Shown here: positions 51,384-59,684 of the stretch, piece by piece
How positions within the stretch are numbered: position 1 is the stretch's first letter
How the letters are laid out: each line of letters opens with the position of its first letter
Assembly: GCA_964370815.1 (NCBI GenBank)
Contig: CAYJKQ010000003.1
Coordinates: 62,001 to 126,000 of the forward strand
Direction: 5' to 3'
Origin: UBA12087 sp964370815
GTDB taxonomy: Bacteria; Chloroflexota; Anaerolineae; Anaerolineales; Villigracilaceae
DNA: 64,000 nucleotides
Position numbers and translations under genes: made by a program
Notes under the pieces: model-generated
The model's input: the letters and a program-made list of their open reading frames with translations, nothing else
The model's database searches: none
What the model was told of the DNA's origin: nothing

Positions 51384-51881
51384 ATGGCAGGTTCCCATAA
51401 TATCAATCGGAGGGATTTCGTCAAGCTGACGAGCGCGGCTGTTGGCACAGTGATCGGTGCAGCAATCGGCATTCCAGCCATCGGTTATTTGATCAGCCCA
51501 GCATTTCAAGCAGGTGGCAAAGATGCCTGGATACCCATTGGCTCGCTGGAGAGTATCCCGGTTGGTGAACCTTACGCCTTCTCATTTACACGCACACAGG
51601 TCAATGGATGGGAACGTACTGCCACCAGCTATGGTGGCTTTGTGGTGAGAAAATCTGAAACACCCGATGACATCGTGATCTTATCCAGCCGCTGCACGCA
51701 TTTAGGCTGCCAGGTCAACTGGAATACAGATACCAACGCCTATGTCTGCCCCTGCCACGATGCTTCGTTTGATATTAATGGCAATGTGCTCGGTGGTCCA
51801 CCTCCCAGACCATTGGATGTTTATGCTGAATTTAAAGTGGATGAGACAGGCAACCTGCTGATCCATATCAAGGAAGGTTAA
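51384..51881 (+). CDS. qcrA: Rieske iron-sulfur protein of the bc complex
   Basis: A 165-residue Rieske protein. The N-terminus has a twin-arginine motif, NRRDFVKL, and one TM helix, so it is a Tat-exported, membrane-anchored subunit. The [2Fe-2S] cluster is held by CTHLGC and CPCHDASFD, followed by the GGPPPRPL loop. It takes electrons from quinol at the Qo site. AGGAGG precedes the ATG. The cytochrome b gene starts two bases after its stop. Confidence 0.94.
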   Translation: MAGSHNINRRDFVKLTSAAVGTVIGAAIGIPAIGYLISPAFQAGGKDAWIPIGSLESIPVGEPYAFSFTRTQVNGWERTATSYGGFVVRKSETPDDIVILSSRCTHLGCQVNWNTDTNAYVCPCHDASFDINGNVLGGPPPRPLDVYAEFKVDETGNLLIHIKEG

Positions 51882-51883
51882 AA

Positions 51884-52543
51884 ATGTGGAAAAAGCTGTA
51901 TACCTGGCTGGACGAACGTCTTGGATTGAATGATATCTACAAAGCCACCCTTGACCGCCCTGAACCACGCGGAAACTGGTGGAACACACTGGGCAGCGCC
52001 AGCCTGTTTTTGTTCGTGTTGCAAGGAATAACCGGTATCTTCTTAAGCGTTTATTACACCCCATCACCCGACCATGCTTACGACAGCATCCAGTATATTA
52101 TGACAGGAGTTTCCTTTGGCTGGCTGGTGCGCGGTATTCATCATTGGGGTGCTTCTTTGATGGTGCTGGTGGTCTTCATCCATATGCTGCGAGTTTTCGT
52201 AACTGCTTCTTATAAATATCCACGTGAACTGACATGGTTGATCGGTGTCGGGTTACTCCTTGTGACTGTCTTCATGGGTTTCACGGGTTACCTGCTGCCC
52301 TGGAACCAGAAAGCATTCTGGGCTACCACAGTGGGTACTCAAATCGCAGGTAGTGTACCTTTCATCGGTGATTTTATCTTGAAAGTATTGCGAGGAGGAA
52401 CGGGGCTCAGCGCCCTGACATTGCAGCGATTTTTTGCAGCCCATATCTGGATCCTTCCCGCCATGCTGGCAGGGTTGATCGGTGTACACCTTTACCTGAT
52501 CATCAAACACGGTGAATCACAATTTCCGGAGAAAGAGGACTAG
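51884..52543 (+). CDS. qcrB: Cytochrome b, N-terminal part (cytochrome b6-like)
   Basis: A 219-residue haem-binding subunit with four TM helices, the size of cytochrome b6. Haem-ligating His residues are seen in IHHWGASLMVLVVFIHMLRVF (helix B) and FFAAHIWILP/LIGVHLYLIIKHG (helix D). TGYLLPWNQKAFW is the conserved cd-loop start. The C-terminal subunit is a separate gene, so it is a split cytochrome b like the b6f type. Confidence 0.94.
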   Translation: MWKKLYTWLDERLGLNDIYKATLDRPEPRGNWWNTLGSASLFLFVLQGITGIFLSVYYTPSPDHAYDSIQYIMTGVSFGWLVRGIHHWGASLMVLVVFIHMLRVFVTASYKYPRELTWLIGVGLLLVTVFMGFTGYLLPWNQKAFWATTVGTQIAGSVPFIGDFILKVLRGGTGLSALTLQRFFAAHIWILPAMLAGLIGVHLYLIIKHGESQFPEKED

Positions 52544-52553
52544 GAGGGTTGAA

Positions 52554-53948
52554 ATGAAAGATGAACAAAAGAAAATCATAAATAAACGTTATGAAAAGTC
52601 CCTCCAAAATGGTGAACGCTTCTGGCCAGACAGCATCTATAAAGATGTTCTCATGGCTCTGGCGATATTAATTATCCTGGTGCTATTAGCCACTTTTATC
52701 GGTGTGCCATTTGAACCCAAAGCAGACCCCAGCGATTCGAGCTACGTACCCCGCCCGGAATGGTATTTTCTATTCCTTTTCAAGTTCCTGGCAATATACG
52801 GACAGATCCCACTGATCGGGAAGATCGAATGGCTGGCTACCATCATCATCCCGGGTATCTTCATCGGTTTATTGGTGTTCCTACCCTTCATAGACCGTTC
52901 CCCTCACCGTTATTACGGCAAGCGCATTTTTGCGCTTGGCTTCATGGCTATATTTGTAACCAGTATGGTGTGCCTGACCTATATATCTGATGTTCCCACC
53001 AGTGTTGGGGAGGGTTTCTACCTGCCCGCTCTTCTGCAGACCATAGGCGGATTGATCGTCCCGGTGGCTGGATATTCCCTGCTGGCATTGATGAATTTTG
53101 TCTTAAAGAAAACTCCTGCCAGAACCATGATCTGGACAACGGTTGTCTCGGCGGTCTTGATGATCGGTTTGACAGGTGCCACCCTGGCACTGGCTCCTGT
53201 CACTGAAGTTGAAGAAACCGAAGTGGCAGTTACATTAACCGATCAGATCATCGCCGGGCAAGACCTGTACTCCGTTAACTGCGTGGAATGTCACGGAGAT
53301 GATGGCAAAGTTACCACTATTGAAGGCGTTGAAGGTTTGGAAGGCACTACCGTCATGCCCATCAATGCTCATGATGTGCTATTTACATTAAATGACGCCT
53401 CCCTGGCTGAAGTCATTGCTTACGGGAGACCGGATGCCGGCATGAATCCTTTCGGCAAGGCTTACAACTCTGAGGGCTTAACAAAGAGTGAGATCGATCA
53501 CATTGTAACCTTCATGCGCTACACATGGGACGACCGCTTTGAGCTACCCCCCATGGCTCCTCTTTTCCCAGCGCTTGCTGAAGGTGAGGTGCCATCTTAT
53601 GATGTTCATATCGCTCCCATCACCAAGCGGTATTGCATCTCCTGCCACCGAGCTGGCAAGGACAATGGCAATTACCTGATGACAAGTTATGAAGAGGTCC
53701 TGAATACCGGGGATAATGTACCCTTGATCACCGGAGGGGATGAGAACAGCATCCTGCTCAAGGTTATTCAAGAACAGGTGATCAAAGATGCCAACGGTGA
53801 AGAGATCATCGGAGTAATGCCGCCCAAGAAGGTATTGGGAGGGGATATTGTAGAAGCCTTCCTGCGCTGGATCATGAATGGCATGCCACAAACCGCCGAA
53901 GATGCTGCCCTGCTATTCACAGCACCGACTGCAATTCCGACGCCATGA
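52554..53948 (+). CDS. qcrC: Cytochrome b C-terminal part fused to dihaem cytochrome c
   Basis: A 464-residue fusion. The first 220 residues are a subunit IV-like domain with the Qo-site motif PEWYFLFLFKFLA and about four TM helices. The C-terminal part faces the outside and has two c-type haem motifs, CVECH near residue 243 and CISCH near 361, with a c-type domain between them and a loose second domain after. The fusion provides electron transfer from the Rieske centre to a terminal acceptor within one polypeptide. AGGAGG precedes ATG 52554. It ends the operon with Rieske and cytochrome b; a strong terminator follows. Confidence 0.9.
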   Translation: MKDEQKKIINKRYEKSLQNGERFWPDSIYKDVLMALAILIILVLLATFIGVPFEPKADPSDSSYVPRPEWYFLFLFKFLAIYGQIPLIGKIEWLATIIIPGIFIGLLVFLPFIDRSPHRYYGKRIFALGFMAIFVTSMVCLTYISDVPTSVGEGFYLPALLQTIGGLIVPVAGYSLLALMNFVLKKTPARTMIWTTVVSAVLMIGLTGATLALAPVTEVEETEVAVTLTDQIIAGQDLYSVNCVECHGDDGKVTTIEGVEGLEGTTVMPINAHDVLFTLNDASLAEVIAYGRPDAGMNPFGKAYNSEGLTKSEIDHIVTFMRYTWDDRFELPPMAPLFPALAEGEVPSYDVHIAPITKRYCISCHRAGKDNGNYLMTSYEEVLNTGDNVPLITGGDENSILLKVIQEQVIKDANGEEIIGVMPPKKVLGGDIVEAFLRWIMNGMPQTAEDAALLFTAPTAIPTP

Positions 53949-53967
53949 AAAACACTTAATTATGAAT

Positions 53968-54004
53968 TAAAAGACCTCCAGGTTTTGATCCAGGAGGTCT
54001 TTTA
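53968..54004. terminator. Bidirectional terminator between the bc operon and ilvE
   Basis: Perfect 12-bp arms (TAAAAGACCTCC and GGAGGTCTTTTA). Both strands run into A/T-rich ends, and the neighbouring genes converge here. Confidence 0.85.
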
Positions 54005-54047
54005 CAATCAAAACAACCGAATTAATGTCTTAGACTGCTGAGAACAA

Positions 54048-54977
54048 TTAGATCTCCAAGTTCCAATGGGTATAGCGCAAATCTTTGCCACGGACGATTT
54101 CAGCAAATAGTCGGCGCAACTCACCAGCAACCGGACCCATGACGCCTGTTCCGACCGACCGATGATCAACCCGGGTTACAGCGGTCACCTGTACGGCAGT
54201 GCCGGTCATGAATATCTCATCACAAATATAGATCTCGGTACGATCTATGGGACGCTCAATCACTTTCAGATGCAGTTCATTGGCTGCCAATTCCATGATC
54301 GTGCGGCGGGTGATACCTTCCAAAATATTTTCGGTGGCTGGAGGCGTGATCAGATGACCGTCTCGCACCATAAAGATGTTCATGGCACTGCCTTCCGAGA
54401 TATGTCCCTCCTGGGTCAGGACCAAGGCATCATCAAAACCAGCACGGGCGGCATCCGTCTTGATCAGGGCGGAGTTGGCATAAGCACCGGTAATTTTGCC
54501 GCGAGCAGGGATCATGTTGTCGTCCACACGCCGCCAGGATGAAATGGTGAAATGGGCGTTGTCGTCATTCTTAATATATAACCCAAACGGGATCGCAAAC
54601 ATGGTTAATTCATCGACCAACCCATGTAATTTAACCCCGATCGATTCATCACCTTTGAAGGCAAGAGGACGGACATAAATATCCTGCTGAAAAACATCTG
54701 TATGCAACAGATCCAACAGAATTTGAGTCAGACTTTCCGGGGTTTGTTCCAACTCAATGCACATCATCCGGCAGGAATTTAGGAAACGTCGAAAGTGATC
54801 CAAAGGTCGAAAGACATACAATTTTTTCTTTTCTTGATTCCAATAACCACGTATACCCCCAAAAACGCCTGTACCATAATTTAAAGCATGTGTCGCAACT
54901 CCGACTTTGGCTTCGGAATAAGGAACGATCTTTCCGTGGAAATATGCATACCTGGGTAAATCCACTGTCACCTCCAT
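54048..54977 (-). CDS. ilvE: Branched-chain amino acid aminotransferase
   Basis: A 309-residue fold type IV PLP aminotransferase making or degrading Leu, Ile and Val. The family start YAYFHGKIVPYSEAKVGV, HALNYGTGVFGGIR, the PLP Lys in RGKITGAYANSALIK, EGSAMNIFMV and GTAVQVTAVTRVD are present. Length is typical of bacterial IlvE. It converges with the bc operon and is otherwise alone. Confidence 0.93.
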   Translation of the reverse strand: MEVTVDLPRYAYFHGKIVPYSEAKVGVATHALNYGTGVFGGIRGYWNQEKKKLYVFRPLDHFRRFLNSCRMMCIELEQTPESLTQILLDLLHTDVFQQDIYVRPLAFKGDESIGVKLHGLVDELTMFAIPFGLYIKNDDNAHFTISSWRRVDDNMIPARGKITGAYANSALIKTDAARAGFDDALVLTQEGHISEGSAMNIFMVRDGHLITPPATENILEGITRRTIMELAANELHLKVIERPIDRTEIYICDEIFMTGTAVQVTAVTRVDHRSVGTGVMGPVAGELRRLFAEIVRGKDLRYTHWNLEI

Positions 54978-55210
54978 GAATTAAAATAGACGGGCAGGTT
55001 CATCTGCCAGATAATTATACCTCTTTCGCTCAGGAGGAATATTTCTATAATCGGAGCTATTGTATCCAAACGCGGTGATGGCAACTATCAGTGTCTTAAG
55101 ACTGATCCAATATTAGATGTCATGTGTCACATCAACTCTGGCGGTTTGTAAATAGAAATATTTTTAATTAGGTGTATATTTAATGAAGGATTTCATTATA
55201 GGAGACGAGA

Positions 55211-56083
55211 ATGCAAGACTTAACCGAGAATATACTTGAACTTATCCGACTCACATCAACTGATCTACCAACAGATGTTAAAGAATCCTTACACAATTCC
55301 GTTGAGAATGAGGAACCCGGTTCGGCAGCGCGTGGTGCGTTGGAATCCATATTAAATAATATTGACCTGGCTCGGAAGAACGCAACACCCATCTGCCAGG
55401 ATACCGGCACGCCCATTTTTTATGTGCATTTTCCAGAAGGCATGAGCACACGTTCATTAAAAATGCAGATCCGCACAGCGATGGTGGAAGCGACCAAGCG
55501 TTCCTATATGCGACCCAATGCTGTGGATGTATTAACTGAGAAGAACAGCGGGAACAACCTGGGAGGAGATAGTTTCCCGTATATCCATTTTGAGGAAGTC
55601 GAAGGGGATGAATTGACCATCGAACTGATACTTAAGGGAGGCGGCTGTGAGAACGTTGGTGCACAATACTCACTACCCGATACGCGCCTGGGTGCTGGTC
55701 GGGACCTGGCGGGAGTACGCAAAGTGGTGCTGGATGCTGTTCATAAAGCCCAGGGAAAAGGATGTGCACCTGGAATTATAGGTGTTTCCTTTGGAGGCGA
55801 TCGCGGGGCTGGCTACCTGGCATCTAAGGAGGTCCTGTTCAATAAGATGGATGAAGGTAATTCTGATCCCAAGCTGGCTGCTTTGGAACAACAGTTGACC
55901 AATGAAGCCAACCAGCTGGGTATTGGACCAATGGGTTTCGGTGGTAAAACTACTGTGCTCAATACCAAGATCACCGGTTTACACCGCCTGCCAGCCAGCT
56001 ATTTTGTCTCGGTTTCCTATATGTGCTGGGCTTACCGGCGGCGCAAGATGACCATCAACGGTCATAAAGTCACATACGATTGA
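55211..56083 (+). CDS. fumA: Class I fumarate hydratase, alpha subunit
   Basis: A 290-residue N-terminal-type subunit of the oxygen-sensitive [4Fe-4S] class I fumarase (or the related tartrate dehydratase). Likely cluster cysteines are in ICQDTG, GGGCENVG and KGCAPG. PMGFGGKTTVLNTKI is a signature of the family. The beta subunit starts 29 bases later. In the TCA cycle it hydrates the fumarate made by the sdh operon nearby. L-tartrate dehydratase shares these motifs, but the context favours fumarase. The start ATG is preceded by AGGAGA. Confidence 0.9.
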   Translation: MQDLTENILELIRLTSTDLPTDVKESLHNSVENEEPGSAARGALESILNNIDLARKNATPICQDTGTPIFYVHFPEGMSTRSLKMQIRTAMVEATKRSYMRPNAVDVLTEKNSGNNLGGDSFPYIHFEEVEGDELTIELILKGGGCENVGAQYSLPDTRLGAGRDLAGVRKVVLDAVHKAQGKGCAPGIIGVSFGGDRGAGYLASKEVLFNKMDEGNSDPKLAALEQQLTNEANQLGIGPMGFGGKTTVLNTKITGLHRLPASYFVSVSYMCWAYRRRKMTINGHKVTYD

Positions 56084-56112
56084 ACTGGCAAAAAGAATTC
56101 AGGAGAGTACAA

Positions 56113-56733
56113 ATGCATGAGATCAATATACCGATTGATGACGAAACCATTCGCGTTTTGAAAGTTGGTGACCCGGTTGCGCTGAATGGGATCATGTTGA
56201 CTGGTCGTGACACTGTCCATAAGTGGATGATCGATACTTTCATTCGGAAGACCCGTGATCCAGAGGGTGATGACCTGCGGGTGTATGAGGCTATTAAACC
56301 TCTGTTGAAGCATAGCCTGATCTATCATTGTGGTCCCGTCGTTTCAGGATTGGACACACGGCAATACAAATTTGTAGCCGCCGGTCCCACCACCAGCATC
56401 CGTGAGGAGCCCTACCAAGCTGAGGTGATGCAACATTTCAACCTCAAAGGTGTGATCGGGAAAGGTGGCATGGGTCCCAAAACACTACAGGGTTGCCAGG
56501 AAACCCCAGCGGTTTATTTTCACGCCATTGGAGGGGCGGCTTCCTCTATTGCCCAGAGTGTTACGCGTGTACTGGATGTTTTCAAACTGGACTTTGGTGT
56601 CCCGGAAGCCATGTGGGTCATTGAAGTAAAAGATTTCCCGGTCGTGGTTACAATGGATGCACACGGACAAAGCCTGCATGCTATCATTCAAGAGCAATCC
56701 AATAAAGTATTGCAAGAATTACTGGTGAAGTAA
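56113..56733 (+). CDS. fumB: Class I fumarate hydratase, beta subunit
   Basis: A 206-residue C-terminal-type subunit. Hallmarks are LNGIMLTGRDTVHKWM, IYHCGPVVSG, AAGPTTSIREEPYQAEVM and VIGKGGMGPKT. AGGAGAG before ATG 56113 fixes the start; an in-frame alternative at 56080 overlaps the alpha gene. It forms one operon with the alpha subunit and ends at a terminator. Confidence 0.9.
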   Translation: MHEINIPIDDETIRVLKVGDPVALNGIMLTGRDTVHKWMIDTFIRKTRDPEGDDLRVYEAIKPLLKHSLIYHCGPVVSGLDTRQYKFVAAGPTTSIREEPYQAEVMQHFNLKGVIGKGGMGPKTLQGCQETPAVYFHAIGGAASSIAQSVTRVLDVFKLDFGVPEAMWVIEVKDFPVVVTMDAHGQSLHAIIQEQSNKVLQELLVK

Positions 56734-56755
56734 TGTCCTGGATAATTTAGTTGAC

Positions 56756-56790
56756 AAAACCCGTTCGGTAAAAATGCCGAGCGGGTTTTA
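56756..56790 (+). terminator. Terminator of the fumarase operon
   Basis: AAAACCCGTTCGGT pairs with GCCGAGCGGGTTTT (two G-T pairs), ending in TTTTA. Confidence 0.75.
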
Positions 56791-56954
56791 TAAAATCAGG
56801 ATTCTTATTATCAATTTCCACAGGTACGATCGAACATAGAAATACCCCCATATATAGGGGTGTATTTTAGAGGGGAAACTCCGACTAACAAACTTGTTAA
56901 TCACGATCTTCACTTTTTTGTATATACTAGTTTCATAGAAAAGGAGAAGAACCC

Positions 56955-57104
56955 ATGACCATCAACATTAATCCCCTGGAAGAATATGTAAATATCATCG
57001 TTCAAAATACAAATTTTCTTAACCGTATTCTGACACCAAAGATCGGTATTTCGGTTTTTGCAATTTTTCTTACAATTATTGGAGTGATCGCTCTTAACAG
57101 TTAA
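56955..57104 (+). CDS. Small (49 aa) single-TM protein
   Basis: A short frame with a strong ribosome site: AAGGAGAAG nine bases before the ATG. The product has a polar N-terminal half (MTININPLEEYVNIIVQNTN) and one hydrophobic helix near residues 30-47 (IGISVFAIFLTIIGVIA) followed by LNS. It has no signal-peptide cleavage site and is probably a membrane peptide. It lies 236 bases upstream of the methyltransferase-GH3-HD-GYP operon on the same strand, between two hairpins, so it is a single-gene unit. No family is recognised. Confidence 0.6.
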   Translation: MTININPLEEYVNIIVQNTNFLNRILTPKIGISVFAIFLTIIGVIALNS

Positions 57105-57134
57105 TAAATCGTTATATTTGATCCTGTCCAGTCA

Positions 57135-57170
57135 CGCCCAGGTCAATGATCTTTTTTCATTACCTGGGCG
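57135..57170 (+). terminator. Hairpin after the small ORF
   Basis: CGCCCAGGT and ACCTGGGCG pair, and AATGA/TCATT extend the stem inward after one bulged C, leaving a T-rich loop. The tract after it is ATATCATTTA, so termination would be modest. Confidence 0.5.
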
Positions 57171-57339
57171 ATATCATTTAACCACCAGATACAGCAATAA
57201 AAATGATACCCTTAGCTGCGAATCCGGAGATGAATGAATTAGCTCAAACCAATTCATTCCTATTCATTTTGAATTTCGAGAATTAGACACAAATATTCCT
57301 TATCTTTGGTAAAATCAGACCACTAGAAAAGGAGTCGGT

Positions 57340-58065
57340 ATGCCCATGAATGAAAGGGATATCCTCATCGAAGCTTTTACAGAAATGGCTCCAGATTACG
57401 AACACAAGGTTGATACTGAACTCAACTTTTTTTGGGGGTGGAGTTATCAAAGTTTTTTAAATGAATTGATCCAAAAAACCCCAATATTTGAAAATGATCT
57501 GATTCTTGATGTTGCCACTGGAACTGGTGTTATCTCCCATCACCTTGCCAAGTATGGTCTCAGCAAGAACCAAATCCATGCATTGGATATCACATTTCCA
57601 ATGCTCAAACAGACCAGAAAACGATTTGCGAAATCAAATATCGAGGATAAAAGTGCCCTGGTATGTGCATCTGCCATGGAAATGCCATATCAAGGGAATA
57701 TCTTCAACCTGGTCATTTGCGGGCTGGCAACCCACCATATGATTGTTGAATATTTTATTTCGGAATGCAATAGGATCCTGACTCCAGATGGCAGGCTTTC
57801 GATTATTGATGTTGGTGGTTCTCTCAATTGGAATATTCCGGGGATAAAATCGATTGTCAGAATCATCGCCTACATCTATTTCTTAATGACTGAGAACCAT
57901 TCCAGGGCATGGGCTGAATCTGCTTCGATATCCAATATTCGGGCTAAAGAAGAATGGGAGGATTTATTATTAAGCTCAGGGTTTAAGGATCTCGAAATTG
58001 TAAAACTACCTTCCAAGAAATGGTATATACCATCACCGCTACTCATACAAGCAGTCAAAAACTAA
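57340..58065 (+). CDS. Class I SAM-dependent methyltransferase (UbiE-like)
   Basis: A 241-residue Rossmann methyltransferase of the UbiE/Methyltransf_11 group. SAM-binding motif ILDVATGTGVISHHLA, then IHALDITFPML, VCASAMEMPY and FNLVICGLATHHM. The substrate is probably a small molecule or lipid. AAGGAG precedes ATG 57340. It heads an operon: the GH3-like gene starts 10 bases after its stop and the HD-GYP gene 7 bases after GH3. The genes are AT-richer than the TCA genes before them, so this operon may be an acquisition. The methyl acceptor is unknown. Confidence 0.85.
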   Translation: MPMNERDILIEAFTEMAPDYEHKVDTELNFFWGWSYQSFLNELIQKTPIFENDLILDVATGTGVISHHLAKYGLSKNQIHALDITFPMLKQTRKRFAKSNIEDKSALVCASAMEMPYQGNIFNLVICGLATHHMIVEYFISECNRILTPDGRLSIIDVGGSLNWNIPGIKSIVRIIAYIYFLMTENHSRAWAESASISNIRAKEEWEDLLLSSGFKDLEIVKLPSKKWYIPSPLLIQAVKN

Positions 58066-58075
58066 GGAGGAAATA

Positions 58076-59677
58076 ATGACAAGTTCATTCAAGCTCATCG
58101 AAGAAGGTCGCAAGGACGAACTCTGGAACAAACATTGTGGATATGTGAATCTTAGTATGCAAGAATTTATGGATATTCAAAACCGGTTGATGCTTGAGCA
58201 GATCCAATTATTAGGAGCATCGAATATCGGGAAGCATTTCATGGGTTCGGAGATCCCAACCAGTGTTGAAGAATTCCGTCAGGTAACGCCATTAACCAGA
58301 ATTTCAGATTATGATGATTTATTGTCTGATAAGAATGAGGAAAATCTTCCTATTAAACCTTATGTGTGGGCACGTACTTCTGGGCGGACATCTGCTCTTA
58401 AGACTTATTGGCTTCCATATTCACGACAATTTTATGATCATCTCAGCGATTCGGTTATTGCTGCCATGTTAATGAGTTCCTGTTCACACCGTGGAGAAGT
58501 TAAACTTGAAAGGAATGATAAATTTCTGATGGCAACTGCTCCCAGACCCTATATATCTGGTTACCTGGCAGCCTCGATCCTGGATAATTTGCATGCCATC
58601 TTTCTTCCAAGTATTGAAGAAGGGGAAAAAATGGAATACGGGGAGCGTATCACTACCGGATTCAAACTCGCCATGCAACATGGCTTGGATTATTTTGGAG
58701 GCCTTTCAGTAGTCCTAGCAAAAATGGGGGAACAATTTGAAACCCAATCCAGCAACTCCCAACCATCCAAAGAGTTGCTGAATCTGACCACTCTACTACG
58801 ACTTCTAAGAGCTGTCTTGATCGCAAAGATCAATAAACGGAAAATCTTACCCAAAGATATCTGGAAATTAAAAGGTATCATGTCGGGTGGAATTGATACG
58901 GATATATACAAAGATAAAATTGAATATTATTGGGGTAAAAAACCTCTCGAGGGCTTTTCATGCACTGAAGGTGGAAACCTTTGTTTTCAGTCCTGGAATT
59001 TCAAAGGTATGACTTTTTTCCCGGATAACGCATTTCTGGAATTCATCCCTTTGGATGAAGTCAATAAGAATAAAGCCAATCCTTCCTACCAACCAAAAAC
59101 AGTTTTAATGGATGAGTTGAAAGAGGGTATTTACGAACTTGTAATAACTAATTTTATGGGTGGTGCGCTTATACGTTACCGTTTGTTTGACATGTTTAAA
59201 GTGGTATCCATCGGTGATAAAGAGATCGATTCGGTACTGCCACAAGTACAATTCTACTCAAGGACAGATGACATTATAAATATCAGCAGTTACCTTATTC
59301 TGTCAGAAGGAGAGATTTGGAAAGCAATAGAATCATCTGGTATAAAGTACCAAGATTGGACAGCAAATAAAGAGATTGTTTCTGGAAGTCCGATCCTCAA
59401 TCTATATATTGAAATTAAAGAACAGAGTGATCAATCGGATGAGGAGATAACCAACCTTCTTGATGAAAAATTCAGCAACCTTTATCAGGAATATTGCGAT
59501 CTAAAAGAAGATCTTCAGATCAATCCACTGGTTTTTACCCGCTTACCTCCGGGATCGTTTAAGGCTTATAAAAATTCCATGATTGAAGCCGGCGCTGATC
59601 TTGAAGAATATGTGCCCTCCCATATGAGACCATCCCCAGAAATTCTAAATAAATTGTTAACAATTTTAATGGATTAA
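58076..59677 (+). CDS. GH3-family acyl-adenylating enzyme
   Basis: A 533-residue protein with the GH3 (auxin-responsive) fold of adenylate-forming enzymes. Motifs: TSGRTSALKT at 101-110 (ATP phosphate loop), SCTEGG at 295-300, and TNFMGGALIRYRLFDM at 358-373 (adenylate site), then SRTDDIINI and a C-terminal domain. GH3 enzymes activate a carboxylic acid as acyl-AMP and pass it to an amine or thiol, as in plant hormone-amino acid conjugation. The bacterial homologues are poorly known. The start ATG follows AAGGAGG. It is the middle gene of the operon. Substrate unknown. Confidence 0.8.
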   Translation: MTSSFKLIEEGRKDELWNKHCGYVNLSMQEFMDIQNRLMLEQIQLLGASNIGKHFMGSEIPTSVEEFRQVTPLTRISDYDDLLSDKNEENLPIKPYVWARTSGRTSALKTYWLPYSRQFYDHLSDSVIAAMLMSSCSHRGEVKLERNDKFLMATAPRPYISGYLAASILDNLHAIFLPSIEEGEKMEYGERITTGFKLAMQHGLDYFGGLSVVLAKMGEQFETQSSNSQPSKELLNLTTLLRLLRAVLIAKINKRKILPKDIWKLKGIMSGGIDTDIYKDKIEYYWGKKPLEGFSCTEGGNLCFQSWNFKGMTFFPDNAFLEFIPLDEVNKNKANPSYQPKTVLMDELKEGIYELVITNFMGGALIRYRLFDMFKVVSIGDKEIDSVLPQVQFYSRTDDIINISSYLILSEGEIWKAIESSGIKYQDWTANKEIVSGSPILNLYIEIKEQSDQSDEEITNLLDEKFSNLYQEYCDLKEDLQINPLVFTRLPPGSFKAYKNSMIEAGADLEEYVPSHMRPSPEILNKLLTILMD

Positions 59678-59684
59678 TGACAAA

